A DNA stretch of 64,000 bases from assembly GCF_900163655.1 (NCBI RefSeq), contig NZ_FWFG01000064.1, positions 1 through 64,000 of the forward strand, written 5' to 3'. Each line of letters starts with the position of its first letter. Position 1 is the first letter of the stretch. Shown piece after piece: positions 50,988 to 60,092 of this stretch. Source of the DNA: Brachybacterium nesterenkovii. GTDB lineage: Bacteria; Actinomycetota; Actinomycetes; Actinomycetales; Dermabacteraceae. The position numbers were made by a program, and so were the translations under genes. Below the pieces are notes generated by a model. It was given only the letters and a program-made list of their open reading frames with translations. It was not told the origin of the DNA and did no database searches.

Positions 50988-52199
50988 ATGACCGAGATCC
51001 TCACCACCCATGCGGGCTCGCTCCCGCGCACGCCCGAGCTCATCGAGGCCAACGCCTCCCGTCCCGTCGCCGAGGACGGCATCACGCCCGTCCGCGATGA
51101 GGGCTTCGACGCCGTGCTGGCCGCCGCGGTCGACTCCGTCGTCGCCTAGCAGCGCCGGATCGGCATCTCGCTGCCCAACGACGGCGAATACGGGCACGCG
51201 ATGGGCTCGACCCTGAACTACGGCTCCTGGTGGTCGTACATCTTCGACCGCGTCGACGGCCTCGAGCTGACCGGCGAGGACCACCTAACCTCCGAGCCCG
51301 TCCGCTCCGCCCCCGGCGACATCCGCCTGACCAGCATGCCCGACCGCCGCGACTGGGTGCGCTTCGCCGCCGCCTACCAGGACCCGGACTCCGGCATCAC
51401 GATCGGCAAGCAGACCACGTTCCCGGCCGCGACCGGTGCCGTCTCCTACTCCGACCTCGGGCGCGAGCAGACCGCCCGCGACATCGCCAACCTGCGCACA
51501 GCGCTGGATGCCCACGGCTACAGCGGCGGTTTCCTGAACTCCCTGTCCCCGGGCTCCGGCTCGCGGATCGTCGACGACCACTACGGGGACGTCGACGCCT
51601 TCCTGGACGCCTGGGTGGACGTGATGCGCCCCGAGTACGAGGCGATCGCCGCCGCCGGGTTCGTGGTGCAGATCGACGACCCCTCGATCGCCGAGAACTG
51701 GGACCAGATCAATCCCGAGCCCAGCGTCGAGGACTACGTCGCGTTCACCGCCAAGCGGGTCGACGCCATCAACCGGGCCGTCGCGAACGTGCCCACCGAG
51801 CTCACGCGCTTCCACCTGTGCTGGGGATCCTGGCACGGGCCCCACACCACCGACATCGAGCTACGGCACATCGTCGGCCTGCTGCTGGACATCGACGCGC
51901 AGTACTACAGCTTCGAGGCCGCCAACGTGCGCCACGAGCACGAGTGGACCGTCTGGGAGGAGACGGTGCTGCCGGAGGACAAGGTGCTCGTGCCCGGCGT
52001 CGTCTCCCACGCCACGAACGTCGTCGAGCATCCCGAGCTGGTGGCCCAGCGCCTCGAGCGCTTCGCCCGCATCGTCGGCCCCGACCGGGTGATCGGCTCG
52101 ACCGACTGCGGCCTGGGCGGGCGCATCCACCCGGACATCGCGTGGGCCAAGCTCGAGTCCCTCGTCGAGGGCGCGAGGATCGCGTCGGCCCGCCTCTGA
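50988..52199 (+). pseudogene. Cobalamin-independent methionine synthase II-like gene with an in-frame TAG
   Basis: A 404-codon reading frame for a protein of the UROD/MetE C-terminal-like family (methionine synthase II, COG0620), interrupted by TAG at 51147-51149 (codon 54). It starts MTEILTTHAGSLPRTPELI, as usual. The stop lies in DSVVA-*-QRRIGISLPNDGEYG, where relatives have a charged residue; a single base change of AAG, GAG or CAG would produce it. Beyond the stop the barrel is intact, with zinc-site candidates HLCWGSWHGPH and GSTDCGLGG. Such proteins act on methylated thiols or are of unknown role. It is either a fresh pseudogene, read through, or a sequencing error. Confidence 0.87.
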
Positions 52200-52217
52200 C
52201 GGTATTCGGCACGACGG

Positions 52218-52254
52218 CACGGGCCCGGGACGCGAGCAGCGTCCCGGGCCCGTG
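52218..52254. terminator. Perfect 16-bp bidirectional terminator hairpin
   Basis: CACGGGCCCGGGACGC (52218-52233) and its complement (52239-52254) flank a 5-base loop between the convergent MetE-like and DUF3592 genes. Confidence 0.75.
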
Positions 52255-52308
52255 GTGCGTCCGGGGGCCTGCTGCGGCGAAGTGGCGGGCGGAGAAGCGG
52301 GTGCCGGC

Positions 52309-52746
52309 TCAGCCGTTCTCGGCGCGGGGCCGGAGGAAGCCGTGGGTCTGCACGCGCAGGCGGAGCACGAAAGCCGACGCGAGGGCGCCGAGCAGGAGGA
52401 GGCCCGGCACCGTCGCGACCTCGCGCACGCCCAGCAGCGAGGCGTCATCGGGATCGTCCACGGCATACAGAACCGTGCGATCATCGCCGGTGTTCGGATG
52501 CCACGGCGAGGTCTCGGACGCGGTGAGCAGGTGCGTCTCGCCGTCGACCTCGAACTGGACCACGGCGCGGTAGCGGGTGTCGCCGTCGGAATCGGTCTCC
52601 GACTCGGCCCCGACGATCTCGCCCGCAGCGCGCGCATGCGCTCCACCGAGGAGACCGAGGCGGTCGCCCAGGGCGATGACGGCCCCGACCGCGAACGCGA
52701 GGGCCGCGAGCGCGCACAGCAGAGTGAGGAGGCGGCTCGGGCTCAT
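52309..52746 (-). CDS. DUF3592 family membrane protein
   Basis: A 145-residue protein with two membrane helices: residues 8-32 (LLCALAALAFAVGAVIALG) and about 108-127 (VATVPGLLLLGALASAFVL). Between them is an extracytoplasmic beta domain with RYRAVVQFEVDGETHLLTAS, typical of DUF3592. The sequence VLYAVDDPDDASL before helix two is also a family mark (VxYdPxxP). The ATG at 52746 is preceded by weak purines. Function unknown. It lies downstream of the radical SAM gene on the same strand, 85 bases away. Confidence 0.8.
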   Translation of the reverse strand: MSPSRLLTLLCALAALAFAVGAVIALGDRLGLLGGAHARAAGEIVGAESETDSDGDTRYRAVVQFEVDGETHLLTASETSPWHPNTGDDRTVLYAVDDPDDASLLGVREVATVPGLLLLGALASAFVLRLRVQTHGFLRPRAENG

Positions 52747-52831
52747 GGCTCCAGGATGCCCCATGGCCCGTGCCCGCGCAGTGCAGCGAGCCGACACCGA
52801 GACAGAGCGCCCGCCGAGCACCGTGCGCGTC

Positions 52832-54187
52832 TCAGTGGTCGGCGGTCGCCCGGAGGTTCTCCGCCGCGGGCTCGGCGGCCTCGACGGGCGTGATGCCCAG
52901 CGCGATCGGCGCCGTGCGCGCCCCCGTGATCGGGTCCTCGTCCGCGTGCTCGGCCGTCCACCGCGCGGGCACGTAGGCGCACGTCGGATCCGAGGCGAGC
53001 ATGTCCCCGGTGACCGCGTAGGCGTGGGAGCGCGAGCCGCCGCACACCTGGTTGAACTCGCACACCCCGCACTTGCCGCGGAAGGCGTCCGGGCGGCGCA
53101 GCGACAGCATCGTCTTGTGCTCGCGGTAGATACCGCGGAACGACTCCGTCTTCACGTTCCCGCACACGTAGGGCAGGAACCCGGACGGGTAGACGTCGCC
53201 CAGATGGTCGATGAACACGAATCCGCGGCCCGCGTTCGTCGCCAGCGGCGGGCGCGGACGACGGTTCACGAGCTCCTCGGCCGAGACCAGCTCGAGGGTG
53301 CGCGCCATGAGGCGGTCGTACAGCTCGCCGTGCGGCGGAGCGTCCCCGGTGGCGCGCTTCATCGCCACGCGCCGGTACGCCTGCGCCTCGGTGGTCTTGA
53401 TCGCGATGAAGCCCGAGCAGTCCTGGGCCCACTGCAGGACGTCCTCGACCTGGTCCGCATCCAGGGCCTGCAGCGCCTGCCCGCGGCCCGTGGGGACCAG
53501 GAAGAAGATCGACCACAGGTGCGCGCCCATGCCCGTCACCTGCACCATCAGGTCCGGCAGCTCGTCGACCGTGCGGGTGGTGACGGTGGAGTTGATCTGC
53601 AGACGGAACCCGGCGTCGCGCACCTGCTGTGCCGCGACCAGCGTCGCGTCGTACGTGCCGCCGAAGCCCCGGAAGGCGTCGTGGGTCTCGGCGCGCGAGC
53701 CGTCCAGCGACAGCGAGATCGCCTTGCCGCCGGCCGCGTTCAGCGCGGCCAGGCGGTCCGGCGTCACGTTCGCGGTCACCGAGGGCGAGAGCGCCATCGA
53801 CAGGCCGATCGCGCTGCCGTGGGCCACGAGGTCCTCGAGGTCCCGCCGCTCGAAGGGGTCGCCGCCGGTGAGCACGACGATCGGGGTGGGCCTGCCGAAG
53901 GCCGCGATGTCGTCCAGCAGCGTCTTGCCCTGCTCGAGCGTGAGCTGATCGGGGTGGAAGCGCGTCTGGGCGTCGGCGCGGCAGTGCTTGCACACGAGCT
54001 GGCAGGCGCGCGTGACCTCCCAGATCACGATGAACGGGCGATCGTCGGGGTCGTGCCGCAACTCGCGGACGGCCGCGCGCGGGCCCCGTGTCGTCGCCTC
54101 CGTCGGGCGGGATGCGGGGCTGCTCGCCGGACGGCCGGCGGGTGCTGGGGCGGCGTCCTCGCCGTGGGGCTGCGGGATCGTGCTCAT
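52832..54187 (-). CDS. Radical SAM/SPASM domain protein
   Basis: A 451-residue radical SAM enzyme. The first iron-sulfur cluster binds C62, C66 and C69 (CQLVCKHC). The barrel motifs [13 protein letters not shown] and [13 protein letters not shown] follow. The C-terminal SPASM region has extra cysteines ([19 protein letters not shown]) for auxiliary clusters. The order resembles heme-pathway radical SAM proteins (AhbD/NirJ group) and the related family often seen alone in actinobacteria; peptide maturation is another possibility, but no short precursor peptide is obvious nearby. The ATG at 54187 has GGAG upstream; the first 45 residues are Ala/Pro-rich. Confidence 0.88.
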   Translation of the reverse strand: MSTIPQPHGEDAAPAPAGRPASSPASRPTEATTRGPRAAVRELRHDPDDRPFIVIWEVTRACQLVCKHCRADAQTRFHPDQLTLEQGKTLLDDIAAFGRPTPIVVLTGGDPFERRDLEDLVAHGSAIGLSMALSPSVTANVTPDRLAALNAAGGKAISLSLDGSRAETHDAFRGFGGTYDATLVAAQQVRDAGFRLQINSTVTTRTVDELPDLMVQVTGMGAHLWSIFFLVPTGRGQALQALDADQVEDVLQWAQDCSGFIAIKTTEAQAYRRVAMKRATGDAPPHGELYDRLMARTLELVSAEELVNRRPRPPLATNAGRGFVFIDHLGDVYPSGFLPYVCGNVKTESFRGIYREHKTMLSLRRPDAFRGKCGVCEFNQVCGGSRSHAYAVTGDMLASDPTCAYVPARWTAEHADEDPITGARTAPIALGITPVEAAEPAAENLRATADH

Positions 54188-54358
54188 GGGGGAGGACTCC
54201 AGGGGCCGGGGGTTCGCGCGGCAGGGGAGAGGGAACCCGCCCCGCGGATGCATCAGCCGCCCGCCCGCGCAGAGCGGAGGGCCGCGGGGCCGACGACCAT
54301 CGTACGCCGCGGCCACCGGCCCGGCCGCGACCGGAGGGCCCTCCGATAGCCTGCCGAT

Positions 54359-54532
54359 GTGCCTGCTCCCGACGATCCCGCCGTCCCCGAGGCCCTCCCT
54401 GCGCTCGATGCCTCGCCGGTCCCCGCGACGGCCGTCGGCCGCTGGATCGGGCGGCGGCGCCGCCTCCTGGAGGCGGTCGCCATCGGCGCGCTGGGCACGG
54501 TCGTGCTCGACCGGAGGGATGTGCGCACCTGA
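54359..54532 (+). pseudogene. 57-codon remnant, possibly N-terminus of a membrane sensor protein
   Basis: A GTG-started frame encoding a Pro/Ala-rich head followed by [24 protein letters not shown], which looks like a basic anchor and the beginning of one membrane helix, then an abrupt end (DRRDVRT). It lies just before an ABC exporter locus whose ATPase has also lost an internal part. Such exporters are usually preceded by a histidine kinase and response regulator, so this may be the stump of the kinase. The identity is inference; it could be non-coding. Confidence 0.35.
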
Positions 54533-54648
54533 CGGACACTGCGGGACCGGGGGGCCGCGGCCGAGCACGGGGCGGGGTCGGGTTTCCCCCGCCCCGGCGG
54601 GTGGACGGCCCCGTTCCGCGGCGGCCCGTCGCGGCGTGGGATGGAGGC

Positions 54649-55212
54649 ATGTCCATCCCCGTCGCACCTCCCGTCCCGACCGATCAGCAGCCCGCCGCCG
54701 TGCGCCTGACCGGCGTCACCCGCACCTTCGCCCCGCCGTCCGGAGGCCGCCCCGTCCGGGCGCTCGCCGGCGGCAACCTCGGCGCGCGCGGCGGGCACCG
54801 CCCCTCCCAGCTCTCCGGCGGAGAGCAGCAGCGCGTCGCGATCGCTCGCGTCCTGCTGTCGTCCCCGCGGATCCTCTTCGCCGATGAGCCCACCGGCGCC
54901 CTCGACGTCCGCACGGGCGGCCTGGTGCTCGACTGGCTCGCCGACGTCGCCGCCGCCGGGTCGGCCGTCGTGACGGTCACCCACGACCCGCGGGCCGCGG
55001 CCCGCGCCGACCGGGTGCTCGTCATGGCCGAGGGCCGGATCGTCCGCGAGATGCACGGCGGCGCCGGGGAGATCGCGGCCGCGGTGCTGGCCGCGCAGGC
55101 CGCGCAGGACAGCGCGGCCGGACAGATCGGCACCGGGAGCAGCGGACGCGCGGGCGCTGCGACCGCTGCGGCGACCGGGCAGCCGACGGGAGGCGCGGCA
55201 TGCGACGCCTGA
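54649..55212 (+). pseudogene. ABC transporter ATPase with in-frame loss of Walker A region
   Basis: A 187-residue remnant of a MacB/LolD-type ATPase. It starts normally ([26 protein letters not shown]), but where the Walker A GPSGSGKST and Q-loop should follow it jumps from [11 protein letters not shown] straight to [21 protein letters not shown]. The signature, Walker B ([12 protein letters not shown]) and H-loop (VVTVTHDPR) remain. About 90-100 residues are missing without a frameshift. Without Walker A it cannot bind ATP normally. The C-terminal 45 residues are Ala/Gly-rich. It overlaps the start of the FtsX-type permease gene by 13 bases. Confidence 0.85.
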
Positions 55213-56516
55213 TCATCGCCGATCTGCGCGCTCACCTCGTCCTGTGGGTCCCCGCTCTCATCGCGATGACGGTGGCCGCGGCCATCGGGGCGGGCATCGT
55301 GATTGCCATGTGGACCGGGATCGTCGTCGCCCCCGACGACTGGATCCTCGAGGGATTGGAGGCGATCGGCACCACGGTCGGCGTCATCACCGTCGCCTCC
55401 GCGGCCGGGATCATCGGCTCCACCTGCGCGCTGTGCCTGTCCTCCCAGGCGCGCGAGCATGCGCTACGGCTCCTGACGGGCATGCGCCCGCACCAGCTGC
55501 GGCGCGTCCTGCGCGGGCAGATCCTCGCACTCGCCCTGCTCGCCGGGATCCTCGCCGTGCCGCTGTCCTACCTGGCGGCATGGGCGGTCCTGTGGCAGTG
55601 GGCCCAGCTCGGACTGGTGCCTGTGGGGCAGGGGCCGATCCTCGCCGGGGGCCAGATCCCGCTCGTCCTCGGCCTCACGGTGCTGATGGCCGTCTGGGGC
55701 GCGGCCGGCCCCACCCGGCGTGCCACGACGGTCCCGGAGATGGCGGCGCTGCGGGAGTCCGCCGGGGGCCGTGCCCGCACCGGCTGGCTGAAGATCCTCG
55801 TCTCCGTCGTGGCGCTCGGGGGCGCGATCGCGATCCTCGTGACCGTGCTGTCCGGTGCGGTCTCCGGCCCGGAGGAGCGGGTGGGGGCGGTGATGAGCGC
55901 CTGCCTGCTGCTGATCCTCGCGCTGCTGCTCGTGCCCGGCTGGACGCTGCGACCGCTGCTGCATGCGTGGACCGCTCTCGTGCCGTCCCGCGCGGTCGTC
56001 TGGCGCCTGGCGCGCGCGAACTGCCGCTTCTCGAGCGCGCGCTCGCTGACGATGATCACCCCGTTCGCCGTCGCGACCTCCCTGGTCGCGGTCCTCGATG
56101 GGGGCATCAGCGCCGTCGCCGGGGCCGAGGGCTCCCTCGCGGAGCTCGCCGTGGTGCTCGGCCCGCCGCTCGCGGTGGCCTGGTGCGGCGGCGTCTGCGT
56201 GATCGCCATGGTCCGCCGCGACCGCGTGCGGGATGACGCCCTGCTCGCGGTGGCCGGAGGAGGGCCGGGGCTGCGCCGTGCGACGGCCGCCCTCGAAGGG
56301 CTGGTCTACGCGCTGACCGCGGTGCTGTTCGGGGCGATCTTCCTGATCGGCTCGGTGCTGCTCATGTCTTCTGCCGCCGGGATGCCGGTGAGCACGGCCA
56401 TGGGGAACCTGCCGTGGTCGCACCTGGAGGTCCTCGCCCTCGCCACCGTGGCCACGTCGGTGGGCGCCGTGCTGTGGACGGGACGGGCTGAGCCCCGCCT
56501 GGTCGCCGCCGGGTGA
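55200..56516 (+). CDS. FtsX-like ABC transporter permease
   Basis: A 438-residue permease of the FtsX/MacB-type with about ten hydrophobic segments. The two FtsX-like halves are visible: [30 protein letters not shown] in the first, and [31 protein letters not shown] in the second, each the cytoplasmic coupling-helix motif. Relatives export bacteriocins, peptides or lipoproteins. The open reading frame is intact although the partner ATPase has lost its Walker A half, so this permease is probably idle unless another ATPase serves it. The ATG at 55200 lies inside the ATPase gene end. Confidence 0.88.
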   Translation: MRRLIIADLRAHLVLWVPALIAMTVAAAIGAGIVIAMWTGIVVAPDDWILEGLEAIGTTVGVITVASAAGIIGSTCALCLSSQAREHALRLLTGMRPHQLRRVLRGQILALALLAGILAVPLSYLAAWAVLWQWAQLGLVPVGQGPILAGGQIPLVLGLTVLMAVWGAAGPTRRATTVPEMAALRESAGGRARTGWLKILVSVVALGGAIAILVTVLSGAVSGPEERVGAVMSACLLLILALLLVPGWTLRPLLHAWTALVPSRAVVWRLARANCRFSSARSLTMITPFAVATSLVAVLDGGISAVAGAEGSLAELAVVLGPPLAVAWCGGVCVIAMVRRDRVRDDALLAVAGGGPGLRRATAALEGLVYALTAVLFGAIFLIGSVLLMSSAAGMPVSTAMGNLPWSHLEVLALATVATSVGAVLWTGRAEPRLVAAG

Positions 56517-56612
56517 GGCAGGGTCTGGCCGTGACGGGACGGGGCGGATGCCGGTAGCGCCCGGCCGGTGGGGTTGGACGGGCCTGGCCGTGGAGCTGGC
56601 CGGGTCGCCTCC

Positions 56613-56684
56613 GTCGAGTGATGGCGTTATAGCGGGGACTGCGAGGATATCGTCGCAGTCCCCGCTATACCGCCAGTGCTCGAC
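56613..56684. repeat. Long extragenic palindrome with GTCGAG outer arms
   Basis: A 23-base arm pair (56622-56644 with 56653-56675; 22 matches, 8-base loop) is flanked by a further pair GTCGAG (56613-56618)/CTCGAC (56679-56684). The central part TATAGCGGGGACTGCGA is perfectly repeated in inverse. It may end transcription of the permease gene, but its size and outer arms suggest a repeated extragenic element. Confidence 0.75.
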
Positions 56685-56760
56685 ATGCTTCCCGCACGAG
56701 CCCCGTGCTGATTGATCCGGCGCAACTGCGTGCAGAGGAATGCGGACTACCCTCGGGCGC

Positions 56761-57045
56761 ATGACTGAACTCCCCATCTCCTCCGTCTCCGAGGGCGGCT
56801 GCCAGTGCGGCGACGCCCACGGCATGCCCGAGCTCGACGCCCGCGAGATCCCGCACGCGATCCGCCACGGCGCGATCCTCGGTGCGCTCTCCCAGCTGCG
56901 CGCCGGCGCCTCGATGGTCCTCGTGGCCCCGCACGACCCGAAGCCGCTGCTGGCCCAGATCGCCGATCAGTTCGGCGACGCGATGACCCACGAGTACGTG
57001 GAGAGCGGCCCCGAGGCCTGGCGGATCACGTTCACCCGCGCCTGA
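56761..57045 (+). CDS. DUF2249 domain-containing protein
   Basis: A 94-residue protein of the DUF2249 family. The signature LDAREIPHAIRHGAILGALSQLRAGASMVLVAPHDPKPLLAQI (about 26-68) shows the conserved pro-histidine, the RAG turn and the HDPxPLL motif. Family members are small soluble proteins found with hemerythrins and denitrification genes, and may bind metal or heme; the added GGCQCGDAHG near the start provides two cysteines and a histidine. The start is uncertain: ATG at 56761 fits the family, while an ATG at 56740 is also in frame. Confidence 0.82.
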   Translation: MTELPISSVSEGGCQCGDAHGMPELDAREIPHAIRHGAILGALSQLRAGASMVLVAPHDPKPLLAQIADQFGDAMTHEYVESGPEAWRITFTRA

Positions 57046-57142
57046 TCAGCATCGCCTGACCGGCCCTGCCCGGCACGCATCGCCTGATCCACACCGCCTG
57101 AGTACTGTCCCCGCCGCGCCGCCGTCACCGGCGGCGCGCACC

Positions 57143-57194
57143 CGACGGCCCCTGCCTCGTCACCCGGACCGCGGTGACGAGGCAGGGGCCGTCG
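57143..57194. terminator. Perfect 22-bp bidirectional terminator hairpin
   Basis: Arms at 57143-57164 and 57173-57194 are exactly complementary with an 8-base loop; core CCTGCCTCGTCACC. It lies between the convergent DUF2249 and GNAT genes, ending 5 bases before the GNAT stop codon. Confidence 0.8.
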
Positions 57195-57199
57195 CCGTC

Positions 57200-57811
57200 T
57201 CAGATCGCGGCGGGCCGGAGCATGGTCGTCGCGGTCGCGCCGCCGCCGAGGTCCACGACCCCCAGCGGGCCGAAGCCGTGACGGGCGTACAGGCGCCTGC
57301 TCGCAGGCGTCGTCGACTCGAGGTAGGCGGGGAGGGCATCGGCGTCGACACGGGCCAGGCCGTGCTCGATCAGCGCGGAGCCCACGCCCATGCCCCGAGC
57401 GCCCTCCGCCACGGCGATGTCCTCGAGGTACCAGTGAGGCATCGTCGGGTGGTCCCGGGTGAGGCGGTGGTCGGCGCGGATCGCGGCGGGCATGCGGCGC
57501 AGACCCACCGCGCGGATCCCGCGCACGTGCTCGACGGCGCGGCGAGGCGTGCAGCGCGGCGGCCGCGGGGCCACCCAGGCGGCGACGCCGAGCAGGGGCC
57601 CGCCGCTCTCGTTGCGCGCGGTGTCCACGACTCCGTGGGCGAAGGCGCCCCCGCGCAGCTCAGCCAGCAGGGCCGCGGTCATCCGCCGCAGACGGTCCTC
57701 CGCGCCGGGGACCAGGCGGTGCATCACCGCGTCGTCGATCAGGGCGCGGGTGATCAGCCGGGCGCACTCGGGCAGCTCGGCCTCGGCGGCGGGGGAGATG
57801 ACGATGCTCAT
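57200..57811 (-). CDS. GNAT-family N-acetyltransferase
   Basis: A 203-residue acetyltransferase. Strand beta-4 and the pyrophosphate loop read HWYLEDIAVAEGARGMGVGSALIEHGL (about residues 125-151), followed by LESTTPASRRLYARHGFGPLG, both standard for GNAT enzymes of the small-molecule type. The N-terminal ITRALIDDAVMHRLVPG resembles puromycin/aminoglycoside-type relatives but no substrate can be named. The ATG at 57811 follows AGAAGGAC. Monocistronic, divergent from the glutamine amidotransferase gene. Confidence 0.9.
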   Translation of the reverse strand: MSIVISPAAEAELPECARLITRALIDDAVMHRLVPGAEDRLRRMTAALLAELRGGAFAHGVVDTARNESGGPLLGVAAWVAPRPPRCTPRRAVEHVRGIRAVGLRRMPAAIRADHRLTRDHPTMPHWYLEDIAVAEGARGMGVGSALIEHGLARVDADALPAYLESTTPASRRLYARHGFGPLGVVDLGGGATATTMLRPAAI

Positions 57812-57996
57812 CGGGTCCTTCTGCAGCGGATGGATGCTCGACCGTCGACTCTACGGGGACGACCGGGGCACCCGCCGCCGAGGCGGCCGAGCCGCCCCGT
57901 TCACACTCGGACACGCGCCTCGCGCGCGCAACGCTGGCCGCGCTGTCATGGACCGCGTCGGAACCCCGACGGCCCCTGCGCACGGAAGGACTTCTC

Positions 57997-58833
57997 ATGG
58001 CAGAGCACCACGGCACCACCCGCCGCCCGCTCATCGGTGTCACCGCGGGGACCGCCGCCATGATGCAGGGCGCCTGGGCCGGGCATGAGGCCGTCACCGT
58101 CACCGATCACTACGTCCGCGCCCTGCGCGAGGCAGGGGCGCGAGCGGTGATCCTCGCCCCGCAGGATCCGTGGTCCGATGACGAGGTCGCCGAGCTCGAC
58201 GGCATCGTCCTCACCGGCGGCACCGACCTCGACCCCGCCCTGTCCGGGGCCGCTCCCCGCGCCACGGACTTCCCCGCCCAGCGCGAGCGGGACGCCTTCG
58301 AGCTCGGCCTCTACCGCGCCGCCCGCCGGACGGGCGTCCCCGTCCTCGGCATCTGCCGCGGCCTCCAGCTGATCGTCATCGCCGAAGGCGGCGACCTCCA
58401 CCGCCACCTCCCGGTGGATCTCCCGGAGCACCCGCACGCCTTCGCCGAGGTCACCGCGGTGGACGTCGAGATCGACGCCGCGAGCGACACCGGTCTGGCG
58501 CTCGGCACCGGGGCGCGCGTCGCCGCCTACCACCACCAGGGGGTCCGCACCTGCCCGCCGTCCCTGCGCGTCGTCGCCCGCCACGCGAGTGGTCTCGCGA
58601 TGGCCGTCGAGGCCGCATCGGGCTCGCCCGTGATCGGCGTCCAGTGGCACCCGGAGCTCACCGAGACCCGCGCGGCGACGGCGGCGCAGGCGGGCGCGGG
58701 CGCCGATGCCGCGGCAGGGCAGCAGCGCGCCGGAGTGATCGCCGCCTTCGTCTCCGGTGCCCGCACGGAGCGCTCGCGCCGGGTCGGGCGCGGTGCGAGC
58801 GCCAGGGCCGCGACGGCCCCGCAGGGATCCTGA
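57997..58833 (+). CDS. Class I glutamine amidotransferase, gamma-glutamyl-GABA hydrolase family
   Basis: A 278-residue hydrolase of the PuuD type, which cleaves gamma-glutamyl bonds of small amides such as gamma-glutamyl-GABA in putrescine breakdown. The nucleophile elbow is PVLGICRGLQLI (Cys about 119) and the catalytic His/Glu pair is in VIGVQWHPELTE (about 215-223). GIVLTGGTDLDP is also typical. The last 35 residues are Arg/Ala-rich and unusual. The ATG at 57997 follows GGAAGGAC. No polyamine genes adjoin, so the substrate is uncertain. Confidence 0.92.
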   Translation: MAEHHGTTRRPLIGVTAGTAAMMQGAWAGHEAVTVTDHYVRALREAGARAVILAPQDPWSDDEVAELDGIVLTGGTDLDPALSGAAPRATDFPAQRERDAFELGLYRAARRTGVPVLGICRGLQLIVIAEGGDLHRHLPVDLPEHPHAFAEVTAVDVEIDAASDTGLALGTGARVAAYHHQGVRTCPPSLRVVARHASGLAMAVEAASGSPVIGVQWHPELTETRAATAAQAGAGADAAAGQQRAGVIAAFVSGARTERSRRVGRGASARAATAPQGS

Positions 58834-58903
58834 CGCGGCGACAGCACGAGGCGACGTCCTGGTCTAGGATGGGCGCGACTCGAGGCACCACGGAGGAGAC
58901 AGC

Positions 58904-59143
58904 ATGAGCCACACCCCTGAGGGCGCGCACCGCGCCGCCAAGCCGGTCGAGGCCGCGGAGACCACCTCCGAGGGCGCGTCGCTCGGTCTGAGCATCGTCC
59001 TGTTCCTGGTGCTGTTCCTCGCCTTCATCGGCGGGCTGTACGTCATGAGCCTGATGACCCCGGTGCTGTTCCTCGTCGGCCTCGGCATCGTGCTGCTCTC
59101 GCTGTGCGGCGCCTTCACGCTGGTGCCCCGCTTCCTCACCTGA
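58904..59143 (+). CDS. Small two-helix membrane protein, unknown function
   Basis: A 79-residue protein with a hydrophilic head (1-25, TPEGAHRAAKPVEAAETTSEG) and two closely spaced hydrophobic helices (LGLSIVLFLVLFLAFIGGLYVMSL and MTPVLFLVGLGIVLLSLCGAFTLV). The ATG at 58904 has GGAGACAGC upstream, which supports translation. It lies 70 bases after the amidotransferase gene and before a strong hairpin, so the two may be cotranscribed. I do not recognise the family. Confidence 0.7.
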   Translation: MSHTPEGAHRAAKPVEAAETTSEGASLGLSIVLFLVLFLAFIGGLYVMSLMTPVLFLVGLGIVLLSLCGAFTLVPRFLT

Positions 59144-59199
59144 GACGGCCCCGGCAGCGGCCTTCCAGCGACGTCGGCCCGGCACAGGCCTCTCAGAGA

Positions 59200-59239
59200 C
59201 GACGAGCCCCGATGCGGTGATCCGCATCGGGGCTCGTCG
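59200..59239. terminator. Perfect 18-bp bidirectional terminator hairpin
   Basis: GACGAGCCCCGATGCGG and its complement, extended by one C-G pair, flank a 4-base loop between the small membrane protein gene and convergent deoD. Confidence 0.8.
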
Positions 59240-59258
59240 CGTCCGCGGTGAGAACCGG

Positions 59259-60011
59259 TCAGGCGGTGGGCGCTGACGCCGTCGCGCCGCTCCCGTGCTC
59301 CGCGTCCAGGCGCACGATCGCGTCCAGGGCCATGACGATCATGTCGTCGAAGGTCTCCTGGCGCTCGGCCGCCGTGGTCTCCTCGCCGGTGATGATGTGG
59401 TCGGAGACGGTGCACACGGCCAGCGCCCGGCGCCCGAACTGCGCCGCCAGCGTGTACAGCGCGGCCGACTCCATCTCGACGCCGAGGACGCCGTAGCCCG
59501 CGAGCGTCGAGGCGATCGTCGTGTTCGGGTTGTAGAACTGGTCGGAGGAGAACAGCCCGCCGACCACAGCCGGCAGGGTCTTGGCCTGCGCCGCCTCCCA
59601 CGCGAACCGCAGCAGCTCGAAGTCGGCCGCAGGCGCGTAGGCGACGTCACCGAAGCGGGGCCGGTTCATCGCGGAGTCGGTCGACGCGGCGATCCCCAGG
59701 ATCACGTCGCGCACCTTCACGCTCTCGGCGATGGCGCCGCACGTGCCCACGCGGATGATCGCCTCCACGTCGTACTCGGCGAACAGCTCGTGGGCGTAGA
59801 TGCCGATCGACGGCTGGCCCATCCCCGAGCCCTGCGCGGAGATGCGCACGCCCCGGTAGGTGCCGGTGTAGCCGAGCATCCCGCGCACGTCGTTGTACTG
59901 CTGGGGATCCTCGAGGAACGTCTCGGCGATCCACCGGGCGCGGTACGGATCCCCGGGCATGAGGACATAGGGGGCGATCTGGCCGCTCTGGGCCGCGATG
60001 TGCGTCGACAT
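59259..60011 (-). CDS. deoD: DeoD-type purine-nucleoside phosphorylase
   Basis: A 250-residue hexameric-type purine nucleoside phosphorylase that splits purine (deoxy)nucleosides with phosphate. [46 protein letters not shown] and the catalytic aspartate in [10 protein letters not shown] (about residue 205) match the family. The ATG at 60011 lies about 80 bases from the divergent MFS gene, so they may share control and the transporter may be connected with nucleoside or sugar metabolism; this is only suggested by position. Confidence 0.97.
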   Translation of the reverse strand: MSTHIAAQSGQIAPYVLMPGDPYRARWIAETFLEDPQQYNDVRGMLGYTGTYRGVRISAQGSGMGQPSIGIYAHELFAEYDVEAIIRVGTCGAIAESVKVRDVILGIAASTDSAMNRPRFGDVAYAPAADFELLRFAWEAAQAKTLPAVVGGLFSSDQFYNPNTTIASTLAGYGVLGVEMESAALYTLAAQFGRRALAVCTVSDHIITGEETTAAERQETFDDMIVMALDAIVRLDAEHGSGATASAPTA

Positions 60012-60092
60012 GGGCCCCAGCGTACGGCCACGGCGATCGCGCCCGGGACTCCGGCCGGACAGCGGCGCTCCCGGGTGGGAGGATCATCCGTG

